A stretch of 64,000 bases of DNA, taken from NCBI GenBank assembly GCA_031277795.1, contig JAITLQ010000017.1:62001-126000 (forward strand), read 5' to 3'. Below the pieces are notes generated by a model that was not told the origin of the DNA, ran no database searches, and was given only the letters and a program-made list of their open reading frames with translations. The stretch comes from Arthrobacter sp. GTDB taxonomy: Bacteria; Actinomycetota; Actinomycetes; Actinomycetales; Micrococcaceae. The position numbers and the translations under genes are program-made. Each line of letters starts with the position of its first letter. The stretch's first letter is position 1. Positions 35,558 to 44,475 of this stretch are shown here, in pieces.

Positions 35558-36217
35558 CTAGCTCCGCTCCCACTCCCGTGCCCGCGCGCCCGTCAGGGTG
35601 GCGCCTAGCTCGCCCGGCATCGGCAATCGCCGCGCGTGAATCAGGGTGAGCGGCCGTCGGGTCTGCCCCACGATGCGCGTGGCCAGCCCCAGCACTGCCT
35701 CGGGCCCCCAGGCCGGCGCGATGAAGGTGCTCAGCACCTCCTGGGCCCGATTGGTCAGCACCAAGCCGTAGCGCGTCTCGCCCCGCACGAAACGACCAGG
35801 CGTGGAGCCGCGCAGGGTCGACGGCCGCTGGCCTTCGGCGACAAAGACGAAGCATTGGCCCAGCTCGGTCCAAGGAATCCGTCCGGCGGGCCGTGCCCGC
35901 TCGACCGGCGTGACGCGTGGAAGCGTGAGCCCGGCCGCGTCCACTCGCACGCTCGCCCGGCCCAGCCCGCGCCACAGGGTCACGGAGATCCAGCCCACGA
36001 AGGCCGTCATGAGCGTCAGCACGATCACGCCGACGAGCTGGCTCGGATCGCCGAGGTCGTGCTTCAGGGCAAAGACCAGGGCCACGGCCGTCCCGACCGC
36101 GAGGCAGAGGCCGAGGAGGGCGAGCGCCTTGGTGCGGTTGCCCGGCCCGTGCGACCCGTCCGGCAGCGGCGGCACGGTGGGTGGGGTGCTGGCTGGCGGC
36201 TCGGGTGCGGCGGACAT
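35558..36217 (-). CDS. Small two-helix membrane protein, unknown
   Basis: A 219-residue protein with a Pro-rich N-terminus, two adjacent hydrophobic helices (about residues 30-52 and 60-82) and a C-terminal cytoplasmic-like domain rich in beta-type segments. The arrangement resembles bacterial PH-domain membrane proteins, but I cannot assign a family. The start is ATG 36217; the open frame extends upstream but has no codon-use support there. It is divergent from cutC with 55 bases between the starts. Confidence 0.7.
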   Translation of the reverse strand: MSAAPEPPASTPPTVPPLPDGSHGPGNRTKALALLGLCLAVGTAVALVFALKHDLGDPSQLVGVIVLTLMTAFVGWISVTLWRGLGRASVRVDAAGLTLPRVTPVERARPAGRIPWTELGQCFVFVAEGQRPSTLRGSTPGRFVRGETRYGLVLTNRAQEVLSTFIAPAWGPEAVLGLATRIVGQTRRPLTLIHARRLPMPGELGATLTGARAREWERS

Positions 36218-36272
36218 GTCACGAGGGTAGCGGCACGGGCGATCACGGCGGCGACACGGCAGAATGGGGAGC

Positions 36273-37070
36273 ATGACTTCCCCCGCGCAGAACGCCCTCC
36301 AGCTCGAGATTGCCGTCCAGGACGTCGAGGGCGCCCTCGCCGCCCAGCGCGCCGGCGCCGACCGCCTGGAGCTGTGCGTCTCCCTGGGCTCCACGGGCGG
36401 GCTGACGCCGTCGATCGGCCTGGTCTCCGAGGTGCTCGCCGCCCTGGCCGCCGACGCCGCCGCGACGGGCCGCCAGGGCGGCCCCGCGGGCGTGTGCGTC
36501 CTGGTGCGTCCGGCCGAGGGTGGCTTCGTGTACGACGACGCGGCGGTGCGCGTCACGGTAGCCGACGTCGCCGCGCTCGCGGCGCTGGGTGCTGACGGCG
36601 GGCAACGCGTGGAGGGTGTCGTGGTGGGCGCCCTGCTGCGCGAGGGCGGCGTGGACGTCGAGGCGATGCGCCGCATCGTGGCGGCGGCCGGGGACCTGGA
36701 CGTGGTCTTCCACCGCGCGATCGATGTGGTCTCCTCGCCGGAGGAGCTCATCGAGGACGTCATCTCGCTCGGTTGCGTGCGCGTGCTGACCTCCGGCGGC
36801 GCCGCCGCGGCGGGAGACGGCGTCGAGGTGCTCTCGCGCCTGGTCGCCACGGCCAGCGGCCGCACCCAAATCATGGCCGGCGGGGGCGTGAGCATCGAGG
36901 CCATCCCGGCGCTGGCCGCGGCCGGCGTCGACGCCATTCACCTCTCGGCCAAGGGCCAGCGCGAGTCCGATCCCACGGGTCCCGGCGGCGGCGCCCCGCA
37001 GGTGCTCTTCACCGACGCGGGCGTCGTGGCGGCGGCCCGCGCGGCGATCGATGCAGCCTCAACGTTTTGA
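36273..37070 (+). CDS. cutC: CutC family protein (copper homeostasis)
   Basis: A 265-residue TIM-barrel protein of the CutC family, linked to copper tolerance although the reaction is unknown. Conserved stretches are the N-terminal LEIAVQDVEGALAAQRAGADRLELC region (cut), LVRPAEGGFVYDD (about 80), VVGAL (about 115), FHRAIDV (about 150), VLTSGGAAAA (about 175) and IMAGGGVS (about 205). ATG 36273 is chosen because GGGGAG sits just upstream. It ends just before the drop in GC content that marks the accessory region. Confidence 0.93.
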   Translation: MTSPAQNALQLEIAVQDVEGALAAQRAGADRLELCVSLGSTGGLTPSIGLVSEVLAALAADAAATGRQGGPAGVCVLVRPAEGGFVYDDAAVRVTVADVAALAALGADGGQRVEGVVVGALLREGGVDVEAMRRIVAAAGDLDVVFHRAIDVVSSPEELIEDVISLGCVRVLTSGGAAAAGDGVEVLSRLVATASGRTQIMAGGGVSIEAIPALAAAGVDAIHLSAKGQRESDPTGPGGGAPQVLFTDAGVVAAARAAIDAASTF

Positions 37071-37105
37071 CGCATACCCTCGATTGATTCGAGACTCACC
37101 TTTCC

Positions 37106-37135
37106 ATGAAGCCGCACGGCCAAAAGAGGCTTCAT
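37106..37135 (+). terminator. Hairpin after cutC
   Basis: Eight-bp arms ATGAAGCC and GGCTTCAT around a 14-base loop, 36 bases after the cutC stop. A second small inverted repeat, GTCTCA/TGAGAC, lies at 37158-37178. Confidence 0.45.
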
Positions 37136-37906
37136 CGGGGTCTCCTACCTGCGCGCTGTCTCACACCTCGCCTGAGACGAGATAGACGCTGGTATGTGTA
37201 GTCGGCCGCCCGGGGTCGGCATGCGGTCGCACTTTAGCGACACCGTGGTGAGATAGCTCAGGTACAGGACAAAGCTTCCCGTCTCCAGAGCAGCCAGTCG
37301 CTAGGCACAGGTGAAGCATGAAACGACTGTCACGATGAGCCAGGTCTCGATCCGAATGGTCCAGTTCACGGCGGTGGACACCGCGCGGCGCGGGAGCCAT
37401 GCGGGGCTCCGGGAAGACGTGCTCTTTTGCATGACGCCCACCTCACTGCGCGAGTACGAAGCAAAGGAGCGGCTCATGGTGGGTGTGCGTCGTTGATTCC
37501 ACCGCTCTGGGCAGCGGAGCCTCGGGCAGAAGATTGGCTCCAGAGACGTGCCCATTGTCGTCGCAGACAGCAACAGCGCAATGCAACCCTGACACAGCTT
37601 TCCGGCCGCTCGAGGGCCAGCTAATGTCCGAAGAGCCACTTTGGCAGCAGTTTGGAATGAATCTGTATCAACAGCTGTGCCCACAGCTTGGTCCCCGCTA
37701 GCAAAAAACTTGGGGTGGTGTGAAATAAATCTCCACACCACCCCAGTGTCATCTTCAACAACAAACAACCGGACTGCGGATGAAAGTTGGCGGCCTTTGT
37801 CGCGATCGTTTCTCGCAGACCTCTCACTTTGAAGAAAACTGCCCGCTCAGGCAACGAGAGTGCGACTAGGCCACGAAAGCCGGAGCATCCCGGAATCTTT
37901 CACCCC
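37136..37906. other. Gene-poor stretch at start of accessory region
   Basis: About 770 bases of lower GC. Short open frames exist on both strands but none shows a recognisable family, a good ribosome-binding site or consistent codon use. It holds a strong inverted repeat at 37711-37745. I read it as degraded mobile or intergenic DNA. Confidence 0.5.
37711..37745. repeat. Perfect 12-bp hairpin
   Basis: Arms TGGGGTGGTGTG and CACACCACCCCA with an 11-base AT-rich loop. It may be a terminator or the remains of a transposable-element end; there is no assigned gene on either side within 150 bases. Confidence 0.5.
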
Positions 37907-38101
37907 TCAGTCAACGATCCGTCGCCCCTCAATGAGCCTGACAACTACCCACGAGATAGAACCCGCAACAACGATCAAGAGCGGCACAACCCACCACGCA
38001 TAGTTGGTTGTCACCAACAACAGTGGGAGGACTGTCACAACCCCGATGAGGGCCAGCAGTAGAGTGAAGACTCCCCAGATCCAATATGTACGCCTAGTCA
38101 T
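37907..38101 (-). CDS. Small two-helix membrane protein
   Basis: A 64-residue protein with two hydrophobic helices (about residues 8-28 and 35-55), a charged N-terminus MTRRTYW and a basic C-terminal end RLIEGRRIVD. A good AGAGGATGG ribosome-binding site stands before the ATG. It has no recognisable family. Its size resembles small membrane proteins found on mobile elements, but no partner gene is visible. Confidence 0.55.
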   Translation of the reverse strand: MTRRTYWIWGVFTLLLALIGVVTVLPLLLVTTNYAWWVVPLLIVVAGSISWVVVRLIEGRRIVD

Positions 38102-38199
38102 GGGCCATCCTCTAATGTCTCAGGCTCGGTTAGGAATGGCGCAGACAGGAATCTTTTGGTCACTACGCTGACCCTTGCGGCTGCTGCTCCAAACTCGTA

Positions 38200-38577
38200 C
38201 TATTTCGCCGTGAGTTGGCTGAGGCGCTGCTTGGAGACGCCAAGCACGAACGCGGCGTCGTTGACACCGAAACTCTCGCGCGCCTTCGTGTTCGTGGTTG
38301 CTGCTCGGCCACGAGCTGCCGCCGCTTCAACCTCGCGGTGCGCGCTCTCCCCATCTTCTCCAGCCTTGACCCACGCCGTACGTGCTTCGGCTGCGTCGGG
38401 CACCTCCACGGTCACGTTCACCGAGTGCTCGGGCACCTGACGTGTGACCGCCACGACGCCACGGGCCATGTCTTCGACCTCGGCCAAGTGCCGCGCCTGG
38501 GTGACTTCCTCGACGCCGGTCTTCTCTTGGCTGTGGTGCGTGAGTATTTTGGGAAGCCGTACGGACGGACCCACCAT
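38200..38577 (-). CDS. HicB-like antitoxin-type protein, N-terminus truncated
   Basis: A 125-residue frame whose last 95 residues follow the actinobacterial HicB-like plan: VTQARHLAEVEDMAR, a short domain, a long charged helix and a C-terminal helix-turn-helix ending LGVSKQRLSQL. The usual N-terminal beta-strand half of the HicB domain is missing. In its place lie about 25 unrelated residues that abut the recombinase relic at 38610. No HicA-like toxin gene adjoins it. It is probably a non-functional or altered remnant of a toxin-antitoxin gene. Confidence 0.6.
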   Translation of the reverse strand: MVGPSVRLPKILTHHSQEKTGVEEVTQARHLAEVEDMARGVVAVTRQVPEHSVNVTVEVPDAAEARTAWVKAGEDGESAHREVEAAAARGRAATTNTKARESFGVNDAAFVLGVSKQRLSQLTAK

Positions 38578-38609
38578 CAACTTGTGCCACCGCTTCCGCT
38601 CACACTCGC

Positions 38610-38866
38610 TCGACGGCAGCGGTGTCGATGAGGTGCGGGGCGACCGTCCGAGGCGGTCGAGCTTCCAGGCCACCAGGGAATCGCCGGACCTCAGTACCTC
38701 CAGTGCTGCGGCTAGCTGGGGGCGGTCATCGCGCCCCGATAGCGTGCTCGGTAAACGCCCGTGCGTATCCGGCACGCTCCAGGGCGTCGATCTGCGTGTG
38801 GGTGCGTTGCTCGTCGGTGGAGACGCGGGCGTAGCCGATGAGCAGGAGGCCGGAGGTTTCGTTCAT
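38610..38866 (-). pseudogene. Serine recombinase remnant with two frameshifts
   Basis: The ATG at 38866 begins a resolvase N-terminus with the catalytic-serine motif GYARVSTDEQ. The frame ends at a TGA (38726-38728), but the expected continuation GRDDRPQLAAALE...LVAWKLDRLGRS runs on in another frame. After DRLGRS the match (PHLIDT) shifts again and stops. Only about 85 residues of the catalytic domain remain; the DNA-binding part is gone. The break point joins it to the HicB-like gene. Confidence 0.75.
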
Positions 38867-38990
38867 GCGGTGAGGCTAATCCGGCTTCAACCCCGTGCTC
38901 GGCGAAGCGTTCGGATCCGTGAACGTGGTGACCTTCATCAACCTGGTGCTCTGGGCCCGCGCGCAAGCCTGGCCCCGCCGGCGGGCAATG

Positions 38991-39026
38991 ACAAGGGCGA
39001 CAGTTCGTTCGAACTGTCGCCCTTGT
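38991..39026 (-). terminator. Perfect 17-bp palindromic hairpin
   Basis: Arms ACAAGGGCGACAGTTCG and its exact complement separated by two bases. It lies 75 bases downstream of the stop of the secreted-protein gene at 39101, so it probably acts as its terminator. Confidence 0.6.
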
Positions 39027-39100
39027 GCTGCAAAGGTCGCCACGTTCCGAGCCTGCCCGGTCCAACGGAGGCGGCTGCGCGACATGGCTGGGTGGTCTGG

Positions 39101-39841
39101 TTACTGAGCCTTACCGATCGAATTGGCTAGCGCCTTCCAGCTGTCTTCTGCTCGCGACTCCATAAAGGCGCGCGCTCCGTCCTCTACGCTCCCGAAGTTG
39201 AGCTTCGGGCCGGTGGTGTGCACGTTCAAGTATGTCTTGTTGGCTCCGGAAACGACGCGGAAATTCATCACGGCGCCCTTCATGACCCCTTCTACGCCAA
39301 TGAATGAAATTCCATTTGTTCGGACTTGAATGATTTTCATTCGCCCCGCACTCGGCTGTACTAGTCCGCGATCGAGAAGGGGGAGTGATTTCTCATACCC
39401 GATCCAGAACGTAGACCCGCAAGTAGCATTGTTCATTGACGTATTGAGCTTGGAAAATACCTGTTGGTAATAAGGTTGTCCAGTGACTGAATCAAAACGC
39501 ATTTCGGCTTTCACGCTTGACCAGTTATATAGCGGGAACGTCTTACCCAGGTTGGGGCTCACCTTTGCCCAAATGCGGTCTCCGGTCTTTAGCCCATAGG
39601 GGTCATTTTTGAGTAGGCGGGTCCAAGCGGAACTGGTCAGGGGAATGGTCGGGTCTTTCTTGTAGCCATAGCCATTTCCACCGTCTTTGTAGGCTCCACA
39701 GATCGTTGTCCCGAAATATTTGTCGATGTCTGGTGTTGCTTCCCCTGCCGCTTGCGCTGGAGCAGCAACCGCTAGGGCACTGGCGCTGACCAGTGCTGAC
39801 ACCGCAGTGAGGGACAGTAGATGCTCGCGTAGTTTTCTCAT
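39101..39841 (-). CDS. Secreted protein of unknown function
   Basis: A 246-residue protein with a classical signal peptide (residues 1-31, cleavage after AQA). The mature part has two Cys (TTICGAY near 47 and ATCGSTFW near 135) that could form one disulfide, and many aromatic residues but no motif I recognise. GC content is visibly lower than in the flanking genes, which fits acquisition by transfer. The ATG has no clear ribosome-binding site and lies close to the likely promoter. It is a single-gene unit with a strong hairpin behind it. Confidence 0.8.
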   Translation of the reverse strand: MRKLREHLLSLTAVSALVSASALAVAAPAQAAGEATPDIDKYFGTTICGAYKDGGNGYGYKKDPTIPLTSSAWTRLLKNDPYGLKTGDRIWAKVSPNLGKTFPLYNWSSVKAEMRFDSVTGQPYYQQVFSKLNTSMNNATCGSTFWIGYEKSLPLLDRGLVQPSAGRMKIIQVRTNGISFIGVEGVMKGAVMNFRVVSGANKTYLNVHTTGPKLNFGSVEDGARAFMESRAEDSWKALANSIGKAQ

Positions 39842-40165
39842 GGTGTTACGTTACGAAGCGCCCGGTGAAGCGTCAATAGCGACGGTCCGGAATGGACCGA
39901 ATTAGGGCCACCGGCGCCGGCGGCCCGCCACGCCGAGGTAGGGCGGTCCGAAACGCTGGCCCAAAATCCTTTTGTGGCCCACAAGTGACCCGATGGCCGC
40001 TCTGGATGCATGGACCTGTCGATGGGGTAGTCAGACGGTGACCTGTTGCTCTTGGTGCTGGGGATGAGGGGGGGCTATGGAGATGACCTCGGGTGTAGCG
40101 CGCAGGTTCTGGAGCGACGAGGCTAGGGTTCTGCTTCACCACGGCTCTCGTTGGGCGGGTCCGGC
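39842..40165. other. Intergenic stretch, no gene seen
   Basis: Contains the upstream region of the secreted-protein gene and the end of the MFS gene's operon. A small GGTCC/GGACC inverted repeat is near 39890. Open frames here lack recognisable content. Confidence 0.5.
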
Positions 40166-41341
40166 TCAGGGGCGCAAGGCTTTGCTGGAGCTTTCGATCC
40201 CGCACACGAGTGCGGCGACTCCGGACAAAGCGGCTACTGCGGCGACAGGCGCCCAGGGGATGCTGCCGATGAGAGCGCCGGCAGTCGCGGTGCCCGCCGA
40301 ACCTGCCGCGATCTTCAGCGCCCCGACCCAGATGAACACCTGCCCGCGCGCTTCGAGCGGGGCGTACTCGCTGCGCGCGGCCAGGGTTGCGGCGAAGAAC
40401 AGGGCGTTCGCGATGCCTGCGACCGTGAACGCGGTGAGCGCCGCGGCGAATCCGGGCACCAGGATCACCGTTGCGACCGCTGCCGCGACCACGCCGGCGA
40501 GCCACGCGGTGAGCTTGTCGGCGTCGCCTCGCAGCGGCCACACCATCAGCAGCGCGGAGCCGGCAAGGTTCCCCACTCCGTAGCCTGCGACCAGGGCGCC
40601 GGCGAGGGCGGCATCGCCCAGGCTCGGGGCGATCGCGACCGCGTAGATCGGCATAGCGGCAACCGAAAACGCGATCACGACGGTGAGGCTCAGCGTGCGG
40701 CGCAGCGGACCTGACCGCCAGATCGTTGCGAGGGTGCGCGCTGGAGAGGGCACCGCGCCCGGATCGGAAACAGGCGCCTGACGGGGCAGGGCGAGCACCG
40801 CTCCTGCCCCCAGGATGGCAGCGGACGCGAGGATCAGCGTTGCCACCATCGGGCCGGCGGTCGCGGCGATCCACGCGACTATGGCAGGGCCGAGGGTGCC
40901 GCTGAGGCCGTAGCTGGCGACGTCCCAGCTCTGCGCCCGGCGTTGGCTCTTCTGCGATGGCCCTGCGATCGAGGGCAGGCGGCTGCTGATGCCACCGGTG
41001 AGCATCGGACCGAACAGGCCCGAGACGACCAGCAGGAGCGCCGGGATGATCGCCCAGGTGACGGGGAGCAGCAGTCCGGCGGCACCGAGGAGCGCTCCAT
41101 GGGCGACCGCGGAGAGGGCGATGACTTTGCGCCCGTCGTGTGCGGTGTCGAGGCGGCGGGCGATGAACGGGCCGAGCAGGTGCGGGGCGGTGATCGAGGC
41201 GCCGAGCAGCCCGGACACCCAGTCGGGCAGCCCGCTGGCGTGCGCGAGCAGCACGATTGCGACGACCGCGCCGCCGTCGGCGGAACGCACGAGTGTGGCT
41301 GCGAACACGTACCGCGCCAGCGGCGAGATCCTGACGCCCAT
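40166..41341 (-). CDS. MFS transporter
   Basis: A 391-residue major-facilitator protein with about twelve hydrophobic helices and a central polar loop near residue 190. Short Arg/Asp motifs follow helix 2 (IARRLDTAHDGRKV, the MFS loop 2-3 signature region). It resembles drug or metabolite exporters. The ATG has GGAAAGAAG upstream and lies 13 bases after the EamA stop, so it is the last gene of the seven-gene operon beginning at 45804. Confidence 0.88.
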   Translation of the reverse strand: MGVRISPLARYVFAATLVRSADGGAVVAIVLLAHASGLPDWVSGLLGASITAPHLLGPFIARRLDTAHDGRKVIALSAVAHGALLGAAGLLLPVTWAIIPALLLVVSGLFGPMLTGGISSRLPSIAGPSQKSQRRAQSWDVASYGLSGTLGPAIVAWIAATAGPMVATLILASAAILGAGAVLALPRQAPVSDPGAVPSPARTLATIWRSGPLRRTLSLTVVIAFSVAAMPIYAVAIAPSLGDAALAGALVAGYGVGNLAGSALLMVWPLRGDADKLTAWLAGVVAAAVATVILVPGFAAALTAFTVAGIANALFFAATLAARSEYAPLEARGQVFIWVGALKIAAGSAGTATAGALIGSIPWAPVAAVAALSGVAALVCGIESSSKALRP

Positions 41342-41354
41342 CAGCTTCTTCCTT

Positions 41355-42242
41355 TCAGGACAGTGCCAGGAGTGCGCAGCCGCCGAGCGCCGCGGCGATC
41401 CCGATCAGGTGCAGCGCCCGGAGGTGCTCCTTCAGGAACACCCAGGCCAGCACGGCGGTGGTCACCGGGTAGAGCGAGATCACGACGCCGACCGCGGCCA
41501 GGGACCCCGCCTGCAGGGCGAGGACCTCGGTGCTGTTCGCGGCTGCCAGCACCACCCCGCCGATGACTGCGATGCCGATGGCACGTCGCGACGGCTGCGC
41601 GCCCGGCCGCGTGCTCCCGATGGATCCGAAAGCGTAACCGATGCGTGTCGAGCCGCGCACCGCGAGCAGCAGGACACCGATGATGCCGAGCCCGATCACC
41701 ATCTCCACCGCGGGCGTCAACAGGCCGGCGCTGTGCGGGGCCATGCCGAGTGCGGTGACGGTGCTGCCGAAGAAGAGGCCTGCGATCACGGCCCAGATGA
41801 TCGGGCGGAACGTCGCTCGTCCCGCGCCCCGCCCCTCGGCGATGCCAATGAGCACCGAGCCCAGGATCGCGATCCCCATCCCGGCGAACGCGACCAGTCC
41901 GAGCGTCTCGTGCTTCCAGATCACCGCAGCGACGACCGGGACCACGGCCTGGGTCGCACCGACGATCGCACCCATCGGCCCCATCGGGCCCGACGCGAAC
42001 GCGGCATAGAACGCGAGCAGCCCGAGGACATTCGTCACGCCGGCGACGGTCGCGGCCACCAGCATCGCCGTCGACCACTCCCCGGAACGGGCCATGACCA
42101 CGATCAGCATCGTCACGGTCGCGCCGAGATACGCCCACGCGGTCGCGCGGAGCACGGTGCTGCCGCGCGCCGCGATACCGCCGAGGACATCCGAGACACC
42201 CCAGAACACGCTCGAGAGGAGCGCGATGAGCACCGCCACCAT
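41355..42242 (-). CDS. EamA/DMT family transporter (1)
   Basis: A 295-residue membrane protein with ten predicted helices in two repeats, the EamA plan. Hallmarks are the N-terminal SSVFWGVSDVLGG helix, the ATQAVVPVVAAVIWKHE segment near 100 and its repeat YPVTTAVLAWVFLKEHL near 260. Members export amino acids and related metabolites. It follows the aldolase gene by 60 bases and precedes the MFS gene. Confidence 0.88.
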   Translation of the reverse strand: MVAVLIALLSSVFWGVSDVLGGIAARGSTVLRATAWAYLGATVTMLIVVMARSGEWSTAMLVAATVAGVTNVLGLLAFYAAFASGPMGPMGAIVGATQAVVPVVAAVIWKHETLGLVAFAGMGIAILGSVLIGIAEGRGAGRATFRPIIWAVIAGLFFGSTVTALGMAPHSAGLLTPAVEMVIGLGIIGVLLLAVRGSTRIGYAFGSIGSTRPGAQPSRRAIGIAVIGGVVLAAANSTEVLALQAGSLAAVGVVISLYPVTTAVLAWVFLKEHLRALHLIGIAAALGGCALLALS

Positions 42243-42302
42243 CAGCTCACCTGTGCTGACGACTTGCGGACCGCAGTCCGCGGTCGTCGGTTCCGGCGAT
42301 GG

Positions 42303-43229
42303 TCAGGAATCAAGACCGAGATCCTCCACCACTGCAGCAACCCGGGCCCGCTGGGCGGCATCGAGCCCCTGAATCGGTAACGGCAGGCACCGCCTGGGGG
42401 CGAGCCCGAGATGCTCGGCGATTGCAGCGACCACGCGCAGGCTGCCCCCGAACTCGGTGAACAGCGACCAGAGCGGTGAGAGCCGTTCCGACTCGGCGAA
42501 CGCTGCAGCGCCATCGCCTCGCAGTGCCGCACGGGTGATCGTGAGCGCGGGCTCGGGGAGGGTGCCGCCGATCACCGAGTACCAGGCGTCGCAGCCCGCG
42601 TTCAAGCCCGCGGCAGCGAACGCATCTCCCGAGACCCCGATCGTGACATGCTCCGGGATCGCCGCCCGGATCTCCGCGATGTGCTGCCGCGCCGCATCGA
42701 GGTTCCGGGGATCCGCCGGATCCAGGGGAACGCCGGGGATCTTGATCGACGTGATCCCCGGCAGCCCGGCGATCCGCGCGTACAACTCCGTCGTGAACGC
42801 GAAGTGAGTCGTGCCGGGGTTGTCGTAGACGATCACGGGGAGATCGGTGTGCTCGGAGACGGTTCGGAACAGCTCGAACACATCATCCGCAGTCAGCGGC
42901 TGATACGTCATCGGTGCCAGCAGCACACCGGCCGCTCCTGCAGCCTCGGCGGATGCGACGTGCGCGAGGACATGGGAGGTGCGCAGTCCCCCGACCCCGA
43001 CGAACACCGGCGTCGATCCCGCGTGCTCGACGGCGAGGCTGGCGACGCGGGCGCGCTCATCCGGGGTGAGGTAGGCGTAGGAGCCGGTCGAGCCGAGTGC
43101 GGTGATCGAATCCACCTCGGCTGTGGCGAGCCGTTCGATGAGTCCGGTGAAGGCTCGTTCATCGACCTGATCGTCGTGCAGCGGGGTGAGGGGGAACGCA
43201 GAGAGGCCGGTGAAAAGCTGGCTGGTCAT
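42303..43229 (-). CDS. DapA/NanA-family aldolase or lyase
   Basis: A 308-residue TIM-barrel Schiff-base enzyme of the dihydrodipicolinate synthase family. It has GSTGSYAYLTPDER (about residues 47-60, the pyruvate-binding loop), VYDNPGTT with the conserved Tyr (about 137) and the Schiff-base Lys in SIKIPG (about 165). The real lysine-pathway enzyme would carry slightly different active-site residues and lie with lysine genes, so this is more likely a keto-acid aldolase or lyase of other specificity. Its ATG overlaps the stop of the ABM gene. Confidence 0.87.
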   Translation of the reverse strand: MTSQLFTGLSAFPLTPLHDDQVDERAFTGLIERLATAEVDSITALGSTGSYAYLTPDERARVASLAVEHAGSTPVFVGVGGLRTSHVLAHVASAEAAGAAGVLLAPMTYQPLTADDVFELFRTVSEHTDLPVIVYDNPGTTHFAFTTELYARIAGLPGITSIKIPGVPLDPADPRNLDAARQHIAEIRAAIPEHVTIGVSGDAFAAAGLNAGCDAWYSVIGGTLPEPALTITRAALRGDGAAAFAESERLSPLWSLFTEFGGSLRVVAAIAEHLGLAPRRCLPLPIQGLDAAQRARVAAVVEDLGLDS

Positions 43230-43573
43230 GACTGCTCCTGGTCGGGTCGGTGTTCGAGGCCGAGGATCGGATTGCCATACACCGATTGCACTTCGGAGAT
43301 CACGACCCGGTACTCGCCCAGCCACTCCCCATACCGAGACTTCGCGAGACGGTGGGTGTCCATACCCATGAGCTGTTTCAGGGCGTCCATGTCGGTCCAG
43401 TAGTAGACCTCAGCATGTAGGCCCGTCTCTTCGTTGTGCCAGGCCTCTTCCCCGAGAAAGCCAGGGATCTGACGGGCACGGGTCGCGATCTCACTGTCGA
43501 TCCGATCGAACTCCTCGGTGAGATTCCGGGTCTCGAAGATGAACGTGGAACTGTATTTCGGGGTGGCGGTCAT
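43226..43573 (-). CDS. ABM-fold (antibiotic biosynthesis monooxygenase) protein
   Basis: A 115-residue protein of the dimeric alpha-beta barrel family: a beta-strand with FIFETRNL, a helix, PGFLGEEAW, then HAEVYYWTDMDALKQL with the Tyr-Tyr-Trp aromatic run that is typical of the domain. Such proteins act as cofactor-free oxygenases or small-molecule isomerases, or have no known enzyme role. It is coupled by 4-base overlaps on both sides to an EamA gene and the DapA-family gene. Confidence 0.82.
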   Translation of the reverse strand: MTATPKYSSTFIFETRNLTEEFDRIDSEIATRARQIPGFLGEEAWHNEETGLHAEVYYWTDMDALKQLMGMDTHRLAKSRYGEWLGEYRVVISEVQSVYGNPILGLEHRPDQEQS

Positions 43574-44475
43574 CGGGTCTCCTTCGCTGTTGATGCGGGC
43601 AGGTCAGTTGTCGCAACGGGTTCGGTCGTTCGTCTGCCTCCGCGTTGCGCGGCTGCTCCCGCGAGAACGACCAGCGCGATACCGGCCAATTGCACGAGGG
43701 TGGGGGTCTGGGCGAGTACGAGCAGGCCGATGAGGATCCCGAACGCGGGCTCGATTGACAGCAACGTGCCGAACGCGGTGTGGGTCATGCGGCGCAGGGC
43801 GAGCATCTCGAGACCGAACGCGATCACCGGCGTAATGAGCGCGATCCCCGCCGCGGCCGGGAGTACCCACCAGGTGAACTCGCCCCCGATCACCTGCGGC
43901 AACCCCACCGGCAGAGTCGCTATTGCTGCGACCGGGATCGTCAGCGACAGCCCGCTGATGCCGGAGAACCGGTTTCCGACATGCTGGGTGAACACGTTGT
44001 ACAGACCCCAGCAGGTTCCCGCGGCAATGGAGAATCCAACGCCTGCGAGGTCAATGGTGCCGTGCCAAGGCTCTGTGAGCAGTACGACCCCGATGAGGGC
44101 GAGCAGTGGCCAGAGGAGGGCCTTGCGCTGCTTGCTCATGATCCCGGCTACCGTCAAGGGGCCGAGAAACTCGATCGCGACCGCGGTGCCCAGCGGGATA
44201 CGGTCGACCGCGGCGAGGAAGAACGTGGTCATGAACCCCGTCACCACACCGAGCACCAGCAGCGCTGGAATGTCTTTCTTGCGTAGGGAGCGGAGCGCGG
44301 GCCGGGCGATGAGCCAGAGGAACACGACGCCGAAGCACATGCGCAGCCACGCGGTACCCGCCGGCCCGACCTGGTTGATGATGGGCACCGACAGGGCGTT
44401 GGAGAGCTGCACGGACAGCATGGCCGCGATCGCCATCGTCCACGGGGGTATCCCCGTGATGCGTTGCCGGATCAC
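43570..44475 (-). CDS. EamA/RhtA-like DMT transporter (2)
   Basis: A 301-residue ten-helix transporter of the drug/metabolite superfamily. It resembles RhtA/threonine-homoserine exporters: LSNALSVPIINQVGPAGTAWLR near 25-45, VAIEFLGPLTVA near 90, and SIEPAFGILIGLLVLAQTP near 245. Exporter function for an amino acid or close analogue is the best inference. ATGA overlaps join it to the B3/4 gene before it and the ABM gene after it. Confidence 0.88.
   Translation of the reverse strand: MIRQRITGIPPWTMAIAAMLSVQLSNALSVPIINQVGPAGTAWLRMCFGVVFLWLIARPALRSLRKKDIPALLVLGVVTGFMTTFFLAAVDRIPLGTAVAIEFLGPLTVAGIMSKQRKALLWPLLALIGVVLLTEPWHGTIDLAGVGFSIAAGTCWGLYNVFTQHVGNRFSGISGLSLTIPVAAIATLPVGLPQVIGGEFTWWVLPAAAGIALITPVIAFGLEMLALRRMTHTAFGTLLSIEPAFGILIGLLVLAQTPTLVQLAGIALVVLAGAAAQRGGRRTTEPVATTDLPASTAKETR

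Noticed and set aside
37301-37768. Minus-strand frame of 155 codons after cutC
   Set aside because: No ribosome-binding site, no recognisable domain, and its content looks like the antisense of other short frames.
42303-43229. Assignment as lysine-pathway DapA
   Set aside because: The genomic context holds exporters and an editing-like protein, not lysine genes. The family contains many aldolases, so only the family name is given.
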